Assembly (NCBI RefSeq): GCF_031119625.1 | Contig: NZ_JAVHZV010000004.1 | Location: 42,896 to 106,895, forward strand | DNA length: 64,000 bases | Source: Pseudomonas sp. G34 | Lineage (GTDB): Bacteria > Pseudomonadota > Gammaproteobacteria > Pseudomonadales > Pseudomonadaceae | Direction: 5' to 3' | In this document: piece after piece, positions 34,408-45,288 of the stretch | How the letters are laid out: the number at the start of each line of letters is the position of its first letter | Numbering within the stretch: position 1 is the stretch's first letter | Translations under genes and position numbers: made by a program | The notes under the pieces: model-generated | The model's input: the letters and a program-made list of their open reading frames with translations, nothing else | What the model was told of the DNA's origin: nothing | Database searches by the model: none

Positions 34408-37400
34408 TTAACTGTCACCCGCAGCCTGCGTCCTGTCGCTCGGCTTGACCCGGAACCACGCCGCATACAGCGCCGGCAGGAACAGCAGGGTCAGCGCGGT
34501 GGCCACCACCAGCCCGCCCATGATCGCCACCGCCATCGGCCCGAAGAACACGCTGCGCGACAGCGGGATCATCGCCAGCACGGCGGCCAGCGCGGTCAGC
34601 ACGATCGGCCGGAAGCGCCGCACGGTGGCTTCGACGATGGCGTTCCAGCTGTCCAGCCCGGCCTCGCGGTCCTGTTCGATCTGATCGACCAGAATCACCG
34701 AGTTGCGCATGATCATCCCCGACAGCGCGATGGTGCCGAGCATCGCCACGAAACCGAACGGCTGGCCGAACAGCAACAGGAACAGGGTCACGCCGATCAG
34801 CCCCAGCGGCGCGGTGAGAAACACCATGATCATCCGCGAGAAGCTCTTGAGCTGCAGCATCAGCAGGGTCAGCACCACCACCACGAACAACGGCACGCCG
34901 GCGGCGACCGAGGTCTGGCCCTTGGAGGAATCCTCCACCGAGCCGCCCACTTCCAGCAGGTAGCCATCCGGCAGGCTGGCGCGGATATCGGCCAGGGTCG
35001 GCAGGATCTGACTGGTCAGCGTGGCCGGCTGCTGAGGCCCGTAGATATCGGCGCGCACGGTGACCGTCGGCAGGCGGTTGCGGTGCCAGATCACCCCTTC
35101 CTCGAAGCCGTACTCGAGGGTGGCGATCTGCGCCAGCGCCACGCTCTTGCCACTGTCGGTGGGCACCGCCAGGCTCGGCAGCTGTTGCAGCGCCTGGCGC
35201 TCCGCCGGGGTGCCGCGCAGGAGGATTTCGATCAGCTCGTTGTCCTCGCGGTAATCGCTGACCGACGAACCATTGAGCGAGCTGCGCAGGAAGTTGGCCA
35301 CCTCGGCGGTGCTCACGCCGAGGGCGCGGGCTCGCTCCTGGTCGATGTTCAGGTACACCACCTTGCTCGGTTCCTGCCAGTCCAGGTGCACATTGACCAC
35401 ATGGGGGTTGTCGCGCACCTTGTCGGCGACCTGGCGGGCCAGGGCGCGCACCTCGTCGATATGCTCGCCGGAGACCCGGAACTGCACCGGGTAACCCACC
35501 GGCGGGCCATTTTCCAGGCGCGAGATACGTGTGCGCAGGCTCGGGAATTCGTCGTGCAGCACATCGATCAGCCAGGCGCGCACGGCTTCGCGTTCCTCGA
35601 TGGATGTAGCCAGCACCACGATCTGCGCGAAGCTGGTGGCCGGCAGTTGCTGATCCAGCGGCAGGTAGAAGCGCGGCGAACCGGTGCCGACATAGGCCAC
35701 GTAGTTGTCCACCCCCGGATGACCGGCCAGGCGCTGCTCCAGGCGGCGTACCTCGGCCTCGGTGGCGATCAGCGAGGCGCCTTCGGCCAGCTTGAAATCG
35801 ACCATCAGCTCCAGACGCCCGGAGGCCGGGAAAAACTGCTGCGGCACGAAACGGAACAGCAAGATCGAGCCGACGAACAGCGCCAGGGTCAGCACGATGA
35901 CCGTCTTGCGCCAGCGCACGCACCAGTCCACCAGACGACGGACACGTGCATAGAAGGGCGTCGAATAAGGGTCATGCCCGCCCGTGCTGCCGTGCCTGAG
36001 GGCTGCGCGCTTGGCCAGATCCGGTAACAAACGCGCGCCCAGATACGGCACGAACATCACCGCCGCCACCCAGGACATCAGCAGCGCGATGGTCACCACC
36101 TGGAAGATCGAGCGGGTGTATTCGCCGGTGCCCGACTGCGCCGTGGCGATCGGCAGAAAGCCCGCCGCGGTGATCAGCGTGCCGGTGAGCATCGGGAACG
36201 CCGTGCTGGTCCAGGCGAAGCTCGCCGCCTTGAGGCGGTCGTAGCCCTGCTCCATCTTGATCGCCATGATCTCCACGGCAATGATCGCGTCGTCCACCAG
36301 CAGGCCCAGGGCCAGCACCAGGGCACCGAGGGAAATCTTGTGCAGGCCGATGTTCAGGTAGTACATGGCGGCGAAGGTCATCGCCAGCACCAGGGGAATC
36401 GACAGCGCCACCACCAGCCCGGTGCGCAACCCGAGGGAGAAGAAGCTGACCAGCAGGACGATGATCAACGCCTCGGTAAGCACCTTGACGAACTCGCCGA
36501 CGCCGGTCTTTACCGCTGCCGGCTGGTCCGAGACCTTGCGCAGCTGCATACCTGCCGGCAGGTTGTTCTGCAGGCGGGTGAACTCGCTTTCCAGCGCCTT
36601 GCCGAGCACCAGGATGTCGCCGCCGGGCTTCATGGAAACCGCCAGGCCGATGGCGTCCTCGCCCATGAAGCGCATGCGCGGCGCCGGTGGGTCATTGAAG
36701 CCGCGGCTGACCTCGGCGACGTCGCCGATGCGGAAGGTACGCTCGGCCACACGGATGGGGAAATCGCGGATCTGCTCGACCGTCTCGAAGTTGCCGCTGA
36801 CGCGCAGTTGCACCCGGTCGCTGCCGGTCTCGAAGAAGCCGGCCACGGGCATCGCGTTCTGCTGCTCGAGGGCCTGCTGTACGGCGGCAAGCGGCAGGCC
36901 GAGGGTGGCCAGTTTGGTGTTCGACAGCTCGATCCAGATCTTCTCGTCCTGCAGGCCGACCAGCTCGACCTTGCCGACATCCTTCACGCGCTGCAGCTGC
37001 AGCTGCACGCGGTCGGCGTAATCCTTGAGCACCGCGTAGTCGAAACCGTTGCCGGTCAGCGCGTAGATATTGCCGAAGGTGGTGCCGAACTCGTCGTTGA
37101 AGAACGGCCCCTGGATACCGGCGGGCAAGGTATGGCGGATATCGCCGATCTTCTTGCGCAGCTGGTACCAGAGTTCGGGAATCTCGTTGGAGTGCATCGA
37201 GTCGCGGGCCATGAAGGTGACCTGGGACTCGCCGGGCCGCGAGAAGGATACGATGCGTTCGTACTCGCCGGTTTCCATCAGCTTCTTTTCGATGCGCTCG
37301 GTGACCTGGCGCGACACCTGTTCGGCGGTGGCGCCCGGCCAGTTGGTCTTCACCACCATGGCCTTGAAGGTGAACGGCGGGTCCTCGCTCTGCCCCAGCT

Positions 37401-37497
37401 TGGTGTAGGACAGCGCGCCGACGACGCCGAGCAGCAGCATCAGGTAGAGCACGATCTGGCGCTGTTGCAGCGCCCAGGCGGAAAGGTTGAACGACAT
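34408..37497 (-). CDS. RND efflux pump inner-membrane transporter
   Basis: A 1029-residue proton-driven transporter of the AcrB/MexB superfamily: an N-terminal membrane segment, a large periplasmic loop, the GALVLALGLLVDDAIIAVE proton-relay segment with two Asp, a second periplasmic loop, then MIMRNSVILVDQIEQD and the last membrane bundle. Length fits. It starts at ATG 37497, 6 nt after the adaptor gene, so the two form an operon. The MSFNLSAWALQQRQIVLYL start recalls the TriC/VexF-type branch. No outer-membrane channel gene is beside it, so a shared TolC/OprM-type protein is expected. Confidence 0.92.
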   Translation of the reverse strand: MSFNLSAWALQQRQIVLYLMLLLGVVGALSYTKLGQSEDPPFTFKAMVVKTNWPGATAEQVSRQVTERIEKKLMETGEYERIVSFSRPGESQVTFMARDSMHSNEIPELWYQLRKKIGDIRHTLPAGIQGPFFNDEFGTTFGNIYALTGNGFDYAVLKDYADRVQLQLQRVKDVGKVELVGLQDEKIWIELSNTKLATLGLPLAAVQQALEQQNAMPVAGFFETGSDRVQLRVSGNFETVEQIRDFPIRVAERTFRIGDVAEVSRGFNDPPAPRMRFMGEDAIGLAVSMKPGGDILVLGKALESEFTRLQNNLPAGMQLRKVSDQPAAVKTGVGEFVKVLTEALIIVLLVSFFSLGLRTGLVVALSIPLVLAMTFAAMYYLNIGLHKISLGALVLALGLLVDDAIIAVEIMAIKMEQGYDRLKAASFAWTSTAFPMLTGTLITAAGFLPIATAQSGTGEYTRSIFQVVTIALLMSWVAAVMFVPYLGARLLPDLAKRAALRHGSTGGHDPYSTPFYARVRRLVDWCVRWRKTVIVLTLALFVGSILLFRFVPQQFFPASGRLELMVDFKLAEGASLIATEAEVRRLEQRLAGHPGVDNYVAYVGTGSPRFYLPLDQQLPATSFAQIVVLATSIEEREAVRAWLIDVLHDEFPSLRTRISRLENGPPVGYPVQFRVSGEHIDEVRALARQVADKVRDNPHVVNVHLDWQEPSKVVYLNIDQERARALGVSTAEVANFLRSSLNGSSVSDYREDNELIEILLRGTPAERQALQQLPSLAVPTDSGKSVALAQIATLEYGFEEGVIWHRNRLPTVTVRADIYGPQQPATLTSQILPTLADIRASLPDGYLLEVGGSVEDSSKGQTSVAAGVPLFVVVVLTLLMLQLKSFSRMIMVFLTAPLGLIGVTLFLLLFGQPFGFVAMLGTIALSGMIMRNSVILVDQIEQDREAGLDSWNAIVEATVRRFRPIVLTALAAVLAMIPLSRSVFFGPMAVAIMGGLVVATALTLLFLPALYAAWFRVKPSDRTQAAGDS

Positions 37498-37503
37498 CGG
37501 CGC

Positions 37504-38607
37504 TTACTCCTTGGCAGCCAGGTCGACGGCGCGGTTCTGCCGGTCCACCGGGCGCACCTGTTGCCCGTCCAGCAGCACCTGCACGCCGGCCACCACCACC
37601 CAGTCGCTGGCCTTGAGGCCATCGAGCACCGGCACGCTCTTCTCGCCATAGGCACCGACCCGCACGGCGGTGCGCTTGAGCGTGGAGGTTTGCGGGTCGA
37701 CCACCCAGACATAGGGCTGGCCCTGTTCCGCGCTGAGCGCCGACAGCGGCACCGCCAGCGGTACGTCGCCATTGCGGGCGATGAATACCCGGGCGCTCTG
37801 CCCAAGCTCGACCGGGGCGTCCGACCGTTGCAAGGCGACGCGCGCCGCGTAGGTACGCGAACGTGAATCGGCCGCCGGTGCCAATTCGCGTACACGCCCG
37901 GCCAGCTGCTGGCCGGGCTGCGACCACAGCTCCACGGCCACTTCCTGGCCGATGGCGAGGTTGCTGATCGCCTGTTCGGGCAGGTCGATCAGCACCTCGC
38001 GCTCGCCATCGGCGGCCAGCACGAACACCGTCTGCCCGGCCGCCACCACCTGCCCGACCTCGGCCCGGCGCTGCACGATCACCCCGTTCTGCGGCGCCTT
38101 GAGCACGGCGTAGCCGGCCTGGTTGTCGGCAACGCTGAGCTCGGCGCGTACCTGGCGCAGGCGCGCCTCGGCGGCGCGAAAGGTGTTTTCGGCGTTGTCG
38201 GCCAGGGATTTGCTGATCATCCCGCGCTGCTGCAGGGTGCGATAACGGTCGCGCTCGGCGCGCGCCAGTTGCAGGTTGGACTCAGCCGATTGCAGCTGGG
38301 CGCGGGTGGCATCGAGTTGCAGCCGCACATCCTGCGGGTCCAGCTCGGCCAGCGGCGCATCCTTCTCGACCCGCTGGCCCACTTCCACCAGCCGCCGAGT
38401 GACCTTGCCGCCGATGCGGAAGGCCAGTTCCGGTTCCAGCCGTGCCCTCACCTCACCGGGATAGCTGTCCACCTGCTCCGCCGCCAATTGCGGCTGGGCG
38501 ACCATGGCCGGTCGGGTTCCCGGCTGCGGCGCCTGCGCATCGCTGCAGGCAGCGAGGGACAGTGCCAGGCACAGGGGTGCAAGGCGAAACAGAGCATGGC
38601 GAGACAT
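37504..38607 (-). CDS. RND efflux periplasmic adaptor (lipoprotein)
   Basis: A 367-residue membrane-fusion protein. Signal MSRHALFRLAPLCLALSLAA with a lipobox Cys at 21 is followed by a lipoyl half (LAFRIGGKVTRRLVEVGQRV), an alpha hairpin (about 95-165), the second lipoyl half (GVIVQRRAEVGQVVAAGQTV), a beta barrel and a membrane-proximal domain. It joins the RND pump to an outer-membrane channel. It is first in the operon, divergent from the TetR gene. Confidence 0.92.
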   Translation of the reverse strand: MSRHALFRLAPLCLALSLAACSDAQAPQPGTRPAMVAQPQLAAEQVDSYPGEVRARLEPELAFRIGGKVTRRLVEVGQRVEKDAPLAELDPQDVRLQLDATRAQLQSAESNLQLARAERDRYRTLQQRGMISKSLADNAENTFRAAEARLRQVRAELSVADNQAGYAVLKAPQNGVIVQRRAEVGQVVAAGQTVFVLAADGEREVLIDLPEQAISNLAIGQEVAVELWSQPGQQLAGRVRELAPAADSRSRTYAARVALQRSDAPVELGQSARVFIARNGDVPLAVPLSALSAEQGQPYVWVVDPQTSTLKRTAVRVGAYGEKSVPVLDGLKASDWVVVAGVQVLLDGQQVRPVDRQNRAVDLAAKE

Positions 38608-38643
38608 GATGAGCGTCCTTTCAGCGGGAACTTTTTAATATTT

Positions 38644-38683
38644 GTACTGCCGAGTATATTAAAAATAGCGTACTCGCCAGTCC
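38644..38683. promoter_or_regulatory. Candidate TetR operator between the pump and its regulator
   Basis: An inverted repeat, GTACTGCCGAGTA (38644-38656) and TACTCGCCAGTCC (38671-38683), 11 of 13 positions complementary with a 14-bp spacer. It lies in the AT-rich 93-bp divergent region and overlaps TATATT-like promoter sequence. This is the expected place for autorepression and control of the pump. Confidence 0.6.
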
Positions 38684-38700
38684 AGTATTAAAATCACCTG

Positions 38701-39336
38701 ATGTCAGACACTTCATTGCAACCCAGCGGCCCCGGTCGCCCCAAAGATCTCGCCAAGCGCGAAGCCATCCTCGCAGCGGCCAAATGCCTGTTTGTTCGCC
38801 ACGGCTATGCCGGCAGCAGCATGGACGCCATCGCCGCCCACGCCGGGGTTTCCAAGCTCACGGTGTACAGCCATTTCACCGACAAGGAGACGCTGTTCTG
38901 CGCCGCGGTGAAGGCCAGGTGCGAGGAACAACTGCCCGAGCTGTTCTTCGAATTTCCCGCCGGGGCAAGCGCTCATAACGTGCTGCTGAACATCGCCCGC
39001 GGCTTCAGCCAGCTGCTCAACAGCAGCGAATCGGTCGAGCTGCACCGCCTGATGACCAGCCTTGGCGCCCAGGATCCGCAGCTGGCGAAGATCTTCTACG
39101 AGGCTGGGCCACAGCGCCTGCTTGCCGAAATGGAGTGCCTGCTGGGCAAGATGGACCAGAGTGGCCAGCTGCGCATCGAGTCGCCAAAACTCGCCGCCGA
39201 TCAATTCTTTTCCCTGCTCAAGGGCGGCGCCAACTTCCGCCTGCTGATCGGCTGTGGCGCAGCGGAAACCGAGGCGCAGCAGGAGCAGCACGCCCGCGCC
39301 ACCGTCGAGATGTTCCTGCGCGCCTATCGCCCCTGA
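38701..39336 (+). CDS. TetR/AcrR family regulator of the RND pump
   Basis: A 211-residue repressor. The N-terminal TetR DNA-binding domain is AILAAAKCLFVRHGYAGSSM, AIAAHAGVSKLTVYSHF then TDKETLF; the rest is a helical ligand-binding and dimerisation domain. Divergent from the adaptor gene with a palindromic site between, so it most likely represses the pump until a toxic ligand binds. Confidence 0.9.
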   Translation: MSDTSLQPSGPGRPKDLAKREAILAAAKCLFVRHGYAGSSMDAIAAHAGVSKLTVYSHFTDKETLFCAAVKARCEEQLPELFFEFPAGASAHNVLLNIARGFSQLLNSSESVELHRLMTSLGAQDPQLAKIFYEAGPQRLLAEMECLLGKMDQSGQLRIESPKLAADQFFSLLKGGANFRLLIGCGAAETEAQQEQHARATVEMFLRAYRP

Positions 39337-39392
39337 ACCGCTACGCCCTGCTAGAGTTTTTGCCAAGCCCCTGCAGGGCGCGGAGGTGTGGC

Positions 39393-39764
39393 ATGGATCG
39401 ATTCACGGGTGGCTGCCTGTGCGGCCAGGTACGCATCGAGGCGGTGGGCCAGCCTGAGCGGGTCGGCATCTGCCATTGCCTCGACTGCCGCAAGCATCAC
39501 GGCGCGTTGTTCTACGCCGCCGCTATCTTTGCCCAACAGGCCGTAACGGTCAGCGGCGAAACCCACAGTTACGCCGGGCGCCACTTCTGCCCAGGCTGCG
39601 GCTCCTCGCTGTTCGCCCACAGCGGTGATGAAATCGAAGTACACCTGGGCGCCCTCGACGCCCCCGATCGGCTGCAGCCGACCTACGAGTGCTGGACCAG
39701 CCGGCGCGAAGCCTGGCTACCGCCCTTCCCCGTCAGCCAGCGCTATCCCAAGGATCGTTGCTGA
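39393..39764 (+). CDS. GFA family protein
   Basis: A 123-residue protein with the GFA cysteine set: GGCLCGQVRIEA, CHCLDCRKHHGALF and HFCPGCGSSLF. The start at 39393 follows GGAGGTGTGGC. It is distantly similar to the protein at 694-1098. It lies just upstream of the hut operon but has its own ribosome-binding site and is probably not part of it. Confidence 0.87.
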   Translation: MDRFTGGCLCGQVRIEAVGQPERVGICHCLDCRKHHGALFYAAAIFAQQAVTVSGETHSYAGRHFCPGCGSSLFAHSGDEIEVHLGALDAPDRLQPTYECWTSRREAWLPPFPVSQRYPKDRC

Positions 39765-39801
39765 GCCGCCAGCCCGCTGCCGGCCCTGCTGCGACCCTCA
39801 A

Positions 39802-39813
39802 ATGTATATACAT
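39802..39813. promoter_or_regulatory. HutC-type operator, distal copy
   Basis: ATGTATATACAT, a perfect 12-bp palindrome matching the TGTATATACA core known for HutC repressors of histidine-utilisation genes. It is about 105 bp upstream of hutI and overlaps a further TATACATATACA run. Confidence 0.75.
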
Positions 39814-39887
39814 ATACAGACCCACAGCCCCGCCCCGCTGACCATTTTATCGCCAGGTACTTGACCATCTCGAGCCTTTCCCTTAAT

Positions 39888-39897
39888 TGTATATACA
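39888..39897. promoter_or_regulatory. HutC-type operator, proximal copy
   Basis: TGTATATACA, 22 nt before the hutI start. A TTGACC (39861-39866) upstream may be the -35 box, so the operator would cover the promoter. The hutC gene is the last gene of the operon, so the operon is probably self-regulated and induced by urocanate. Confidence 0.8.
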
Positions 39898-39919
39898 TTA
39901 CAAGAAAGGGCGATCTGCA

Positions 39920-41137
39920 ATGGCTTCTTCTCAAACCACCCGCTGGCTCTGGCGCAACGTCACGCTGTTCGACGGGCTCGAACAGCTCCCCGAAGCAATG
40001 GCCGTTCTGGTCGAACAGGGCCGCGTGGCTGGCCTGTGGCCGGAGAGCGGCTTCGACCCGAGCCTGGCCGGCGGCGCCCAGGAAGCCGCCAACGGCGGCG
40101 TGATGACCCCGGGGCTGGTGGACTGCCACACCCACCTTGTTTACGCCGGTGATCGCGCCGGTGAGTTCGAGATGCGCCTGGAAGGGGCGAGCTACGAGGC
40201 GATCGCCCGCGCCGGTGGCGGCATTCTCAGCAGCGTGCGCGCCACCCGTGCGGCCAGCGAAGACGAGCTGATCGCCGCCAGCCTGCCGCGCCTCGATGCG
40301 CTGCTGGCCGATGGCGTGACCACGCTGGAGATCAAGTCCGGCTACGGCTTGAGCGTTGCCGACGAACTGAAGATGCTGCGCGTGGCCCGTCGCCTCGGCG
40401 AGCTGCGCCCGGTGCGGGTGCTCACCACCCTGCTCGGTGCCCATGCCCTGCCGCCGGAATACGCCGGCCGCGCCGACGCTTACGTGAGCCTGGTCTGCGA
40501 CGCGATGATCCCGGCGGCGGCCCGTGAAGGACTGGCCGATGCGGTGGACGTGTTCTGCGAAGGCATCGGCTTTTCCCCCGCGCAATGCGAGTGCATCTAC
40601 CAGGCGGCCCAGGCCCACGGCCTGGCCATCAAGGCCCATGCCGAGCAACTGTCCAACCTCGGTGGCAGTGCCCTGGCTGCAAGCTATGGCGCGCTGTCCG
40701 CCGACCATATCGAGTACCTGGATGAGGCCGGCGTGCAAGCCATGGCCGAGGCCGGCACCGTTGCCGTGCTGCTGCCCGGGGCCTTCCACGTGCTGCGTGA
40801 AACCCAGTTGCCGCCCATCGAACTGCTGCGCCAGTACGGCGTGCCCATGGCCGTGGCCAGCGACGCCAACCCCGGCACCTCGCCAATCTGCCTGCCGACG
40901 CTGATGGCCAACCTGGCCTGCACCCTGTTTCGCCTCACCCCGCGCGAAGCCCTGGCTGGCATGACCGCCCATGGCGCCCGCGCCCTCGGTTTGCCGGAGC
41001 TCGGTCGCATCGTCGTCGGCGCCCCGGCCGACCTGTGCCTGTGGGATATCCAGCATCCGGCCGAACTGGCCTACGCGGTGCAGGCCGGGCGCCTGCGCCA
41101 GCGCGTGTTCAATGGAGTCGTGACCTATGCTCGCTGA
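39920..41137 (+). CDS. hutI: Imidazolonepropionase
   Basis: A 405-residue metal-dependent amidohydrolase that opens imidazolonepropionate to formiminoglutamate, the third step of histidine breakdown. Motifs: [21 protein letters not shown] (metal ligands), [25 protein letters not shown] and [11 protein letters not shown]. Length fits. The start at 39920 (MASSQTTRW) is preferred; an upstream ATG at 39887 overlaps the operator. First gene of the hut operon; overlaps hutG by 11 bp. Confidence 0.95.
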   Translation: MASSQTTRWLWRNVTLFDGLEQLPEAMAVLVEQGRVAGLWPESGFDPSLAGGAQEAANGGVMTPGLVDCHTHLVYAGDRAGEFEMRLEGASYEAIARAGGGILSSVRATRAASEDELIAASLPRLDALLADGVTTLEIKSGYGLSVADELKMLRVARRLGELRPVRVLTTLLGAHALPPEYAGRADAYVSLVCDAMIPAAAREGLADAVDVFCEGIGFSPAQCECIYQAAQAHGLAIKAHAEQLSNLGGSALAASYGALSADHIEYLDEAGVQAMAEAGTVAVLLPGAFHVLRETQLPPIELLRQYGVPMAVASDANPGTSPICLPTLMANLACTLFRLTPREALAGMTAHGARALGLPELGRIVVGAPADLCLWDIQHPAELAYAVQAGRLRQRVFNGVVTYAR

Positions 41138-42077
41138 CCGTCACTCGATGGCCGCCTGGAGCGGCCGTAACGACCCGGAAGCCGACAGCGCACGCTGGCA
41201 CCAGCGCATCCAGGCACTGGCCGACGACAGCCCGCCCGGCCTGGCCCTGCTCGGTTTCGCCTGCGACGAAGGTGTGCGCCGCAATCATGGTCGTGTCGGC
41301 GCCGCCGCTGCGCCGCAGAGCGTGCGCAAGGCGCTGGCCAACCTGGCCTGGCACCGTCAGGCGCCGGCCTATGACGCGGGGGATGTCAGCTGCGAGGACG
41401 GCGATCTGGAAGCCGCCCAGGCGCGCCTCGGCCATAACGTCTGCGCGCTGCTGGACGCCGGCCATCTGCCGCTGGTGATCGGCGGGGGGCATGAGGTGGC
41501 CTTCGGCAGTTGGTCGGGCCTGGCCGAGCACCTGTCCGGCAACCCCACGCCGCGGATGGCCGCCCCGAAAATCGGCATCGTCAACTTCGACGCCCATTTC
41601 GACCTGCGCGACCCGGCCCATGTGCACTCCTCCGGCACGCCCTTCGCGCAGATCGCCGCGCAGTGCGCCGCCCGTGGCTGGCCATTCCGCTACGCCTGCC
41701 TCGGCGTCAGCCGCGCCAGCAACACCCGCGCGCTGTTCGCCCGTGCCGCCGAGCTGAACGTGCTGGTGCGCGAGGATCATGAGATTCGCGAGTCGACCCT
41801 CGATGCCATCGGCGCCGAGCTGGACGCCTTCGCCGCCGAGTGCGATGCGCTCTACCTGACCTTCGATATCGACGTGCTACCGGCCTGCGAAGCGCCGGGC
41901 GTCAGCGCCCCGGCCGCCCGTGGCGTGCGCCTGGACCTGCTCGAGCCACTGCTCGAACGGCTCAAGGCCAGCGGCAAGCTGCGCCTGGTCGACCTGGCCG
42001 AGCTCAATCCCGAATACGACATCGACAACCGTACCGCCAAGGTGGCGGCGCGGCTGATCCATCTGCTCAGCCTCTGA
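41127..42077 (+). CDS. hutG: Formimidoylglutamase (arginase family)
   Basis: A 316-residue binuclear manganese hydrolase that splits formiminoglutamate into glutamate and formamide. Arginase-family metal motifs are clear: [22 protein letters not shown] and [18 protein letters not shown]. It is the ureohydrolase type used in the four-step pathway (as in Klebsiella and Bacillus), not the formylglutamate deformylase used in the five-step route of many pseudomonads. Its ATG overlaps hutI. Confidence 0.9.
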   Translation: MLADRHSMAAWSGRNDPEADSARWHQRIQALADDSPPGLALLGFACDEGVRRNHGRVGAAAAPQSVRKALANLAWHRQAPAYDAGDVSCEDGDLEAAQARLGHNVCALLDAGHLPLVIGGGHEVAFGSWSGLAEHLSGNPTPRMAAPKIGIVNFDAHFDLRDPAHVHSSGTPFAQIAAQCAARGWPFRYACLGVSRASNTRALFARAAELNVLVREDHEIRESTLDAIGAELDAFAAECDALYLTFDIDVLPACEAPGVSAPAARGVRLDLLEPLLERLKASGKLRLVDLAELNPEYDIDNRTAKVAARLIHLLSL

Positions 42078-42127
42078 GCCGAACGCCCGACGCTTTCCCG
42101 CACAACAACAACTACGAGGAAATCCCG

Positions 42128-42172
42128 ATGTTCACCACCGCCCACCGCGGCCAGGAGCCGCGCCATGTCTGA
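42128..42172 (+). CDS. Possible 14-residue mini-ORF before the yjiH-like gene
   Basis: ATG 42128, preceded by GAGGAAATCCCG, opens a 14-codon frame (MFTTAHRGQEPRHV) whose stop overlaps the start of the next gene at 42165. The gene behind has its own AGGAG inside the mini-ORF, so translation may be coupled. It could be a leader or chance. Confidence 0.35.
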   Translation: MFTTAHRGQEPRHV

Positions 42173-43490
42173 GCCGCTGCCGGTGAGTACCGGCGTGTCG
42201 CGCCCGCGCGCCCTGGCGCGCCTGCTGGGCTACAGCCTGATCGGCCTGCTGCTGTTCTTCGTGCCGTTCGAGATCGCCGGGCGCTCGACCATCCTCCTCG
42301 ACCATGCCGCCAGCGCCCTGCAACTGCATGCACGGCCACTGGTGATCGGCGTGGCGCTGCTGTTCATGCTCTACGGCGCGCTGGCGCCCTGGCTGGATGG
42401 CAGCTGGCGGCGCAGCCTGACCCATACGGTGTTCAGCGTGCTCAAGGTGTGCGGCCTGCTGATCGGCGCCGCCTACCTGCTGCAGCTCGGCCCAGAGGCG
42501 CTGTACCGGCCGGACATGCTGCCGTTTCTGTTCGAGAAACTGGTGCTCAGCCTGGCGCTGATCGTGCCGCTGGGCTCGCTGGCCCTGGTGTTCCTGATCG
42601 GCTTCGGCCTGCTGGAGCTGATCGGTGTGCTGATGCAGCCGGTGATGCGACCGATCTGGCGCACGCCGGGCAAGTCGGCCATCGACGCCGTGGCGTCCTT
42701 CGTTGGCAGTTATTCGGTGGGCCTGCTGATCACCGACCGCATGTACCAGCAGGGCCATTACAGCGTGCGCGAGGCGGCGATCATCGCCACCGGCTTCTCC
42801 ACCGTGTCGGCGCCGTTCATGGTGATCATCGCCAAGACCCTGGGCCTGATGGGCCAGTGGAACCTGTACTTCTGGGGCGCCATGGCGGTGACCTTCGCCG
42901 TCACCGCGATCAGCGCGCGCCTCTATCCGCTGTCGCGGCTGCCGTCCGAGTCCACCCCCGAGGCGCCGCTGCAACCCGGTGAAAGCCGCCTGGGCAGCGC
43001 CTGGCGCGCCGGCATGCAGCAGGCCAGCGTGGCGCCGTCGCTGGGCGCTGCGCTGCGCGAAACCTTCGTCGATGGCCTGCGCATGACCGCCGCCATCCTG
43101 CCGAGCATTCTCGCCGTCGGCCTGCTCGGCTTGCTCGCCGCCAAATACACGCCCTTGTTCGACGCCCTCGGCATGCTGCTCTACCCGCTGACCTGGCTGT
43201 TCGGCCTGGAAGAGCCCATGCAGGTGGCCCGCGCCATCTCCGCCGGCCTGGCGGAGATGTTCCTGCCGGCGATGCTGCTCAAGGACGCCGACCTGCTGGT
43301 CAAGTTCGTCACCGCCATCGTCTCGGTGAGCAGCGTGCTGTTTCTCTCCGCCTCGATTCCCTGCGTGCTGGCCACGCGGATTCCCCTGAGCCTGGGCCAC
43401 CTGCTGCTGATCTGGCTGCAGCGCACCCTGCTCAGCCTGCTGCTGGCCATTCCACTGGCCTACCTCGCCAAATTTCTGGGCTGGCTCTGA
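42165..43490 (+). CDS. YjiH family membrane protein (nucleoside-recognition Gate domain)
   Basis: A 441-residue integral membrane protein with about ten segments and a Gate-type core (SFVGSYSVGLLITDRMYQQG, then EAAIIATGFSTVSAPFMVII and the C-terminal AILPSILAVGLLGLLAAKY). YjiH proteins are uncharacterised but recur in histidine-utilisation loci, so a role in transport of histidine, urocanate or a product is plausible. It lies between hutG and hutU in the operon. Confidence 0.82.
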   Translation: MSEPLPVSTGVSRPRALARLLGYSLIGLLLFFVPFEIAGRSTILLDHAASALQLHARPLVIGVALLFMLYGALAPWLDGSWRRSLTHTVFSVLKVCGLLIGAAYLLQLGPEALYRPDMLPFLFEKLVLSLALIVPLGSLALVFLIGFGLLELIGVLMQPVMRPIWRTPGKSAIDAVASFVGSYSVGLLITDRMYQQGHYSVREAAIIATGFSTVSAPFMVIIAKTLGLMGQWNLYFWGAMAVTFAVTAISARLYPLSRLPSESTPEAPLQPGESRLGSAWRAGMQQASVAPSLGAALRETFVDGLRMTAAILPSILAVGLLGLLAAKYTPLFDALGMLLYPLTWLFGLEEPMQVARAISAGLAEMFLPAMLLKDADLLVKFVTAIVSVSSVLFLSASIPCVLATRIPLSLGHLLLIWLQRTLLSLLLAIPLAYLAKFLGWL

Positions 43491-43528
43491 CCGCCCACCA
43501 CTGACCCGTTCCCACAGGAGCCCGCGAC

Positions 43529-45196
<1,668 letters not shown>

Positions 45197-45288
45197 TCAT
45201 CGGCTGAAAGAGCGGGGGCGGCGCGGCGAACAGGGTTCGCGGCGACCCCGCGCTTCTACGAAATGCAGTTTGCAGAGGGCCGGTGACA

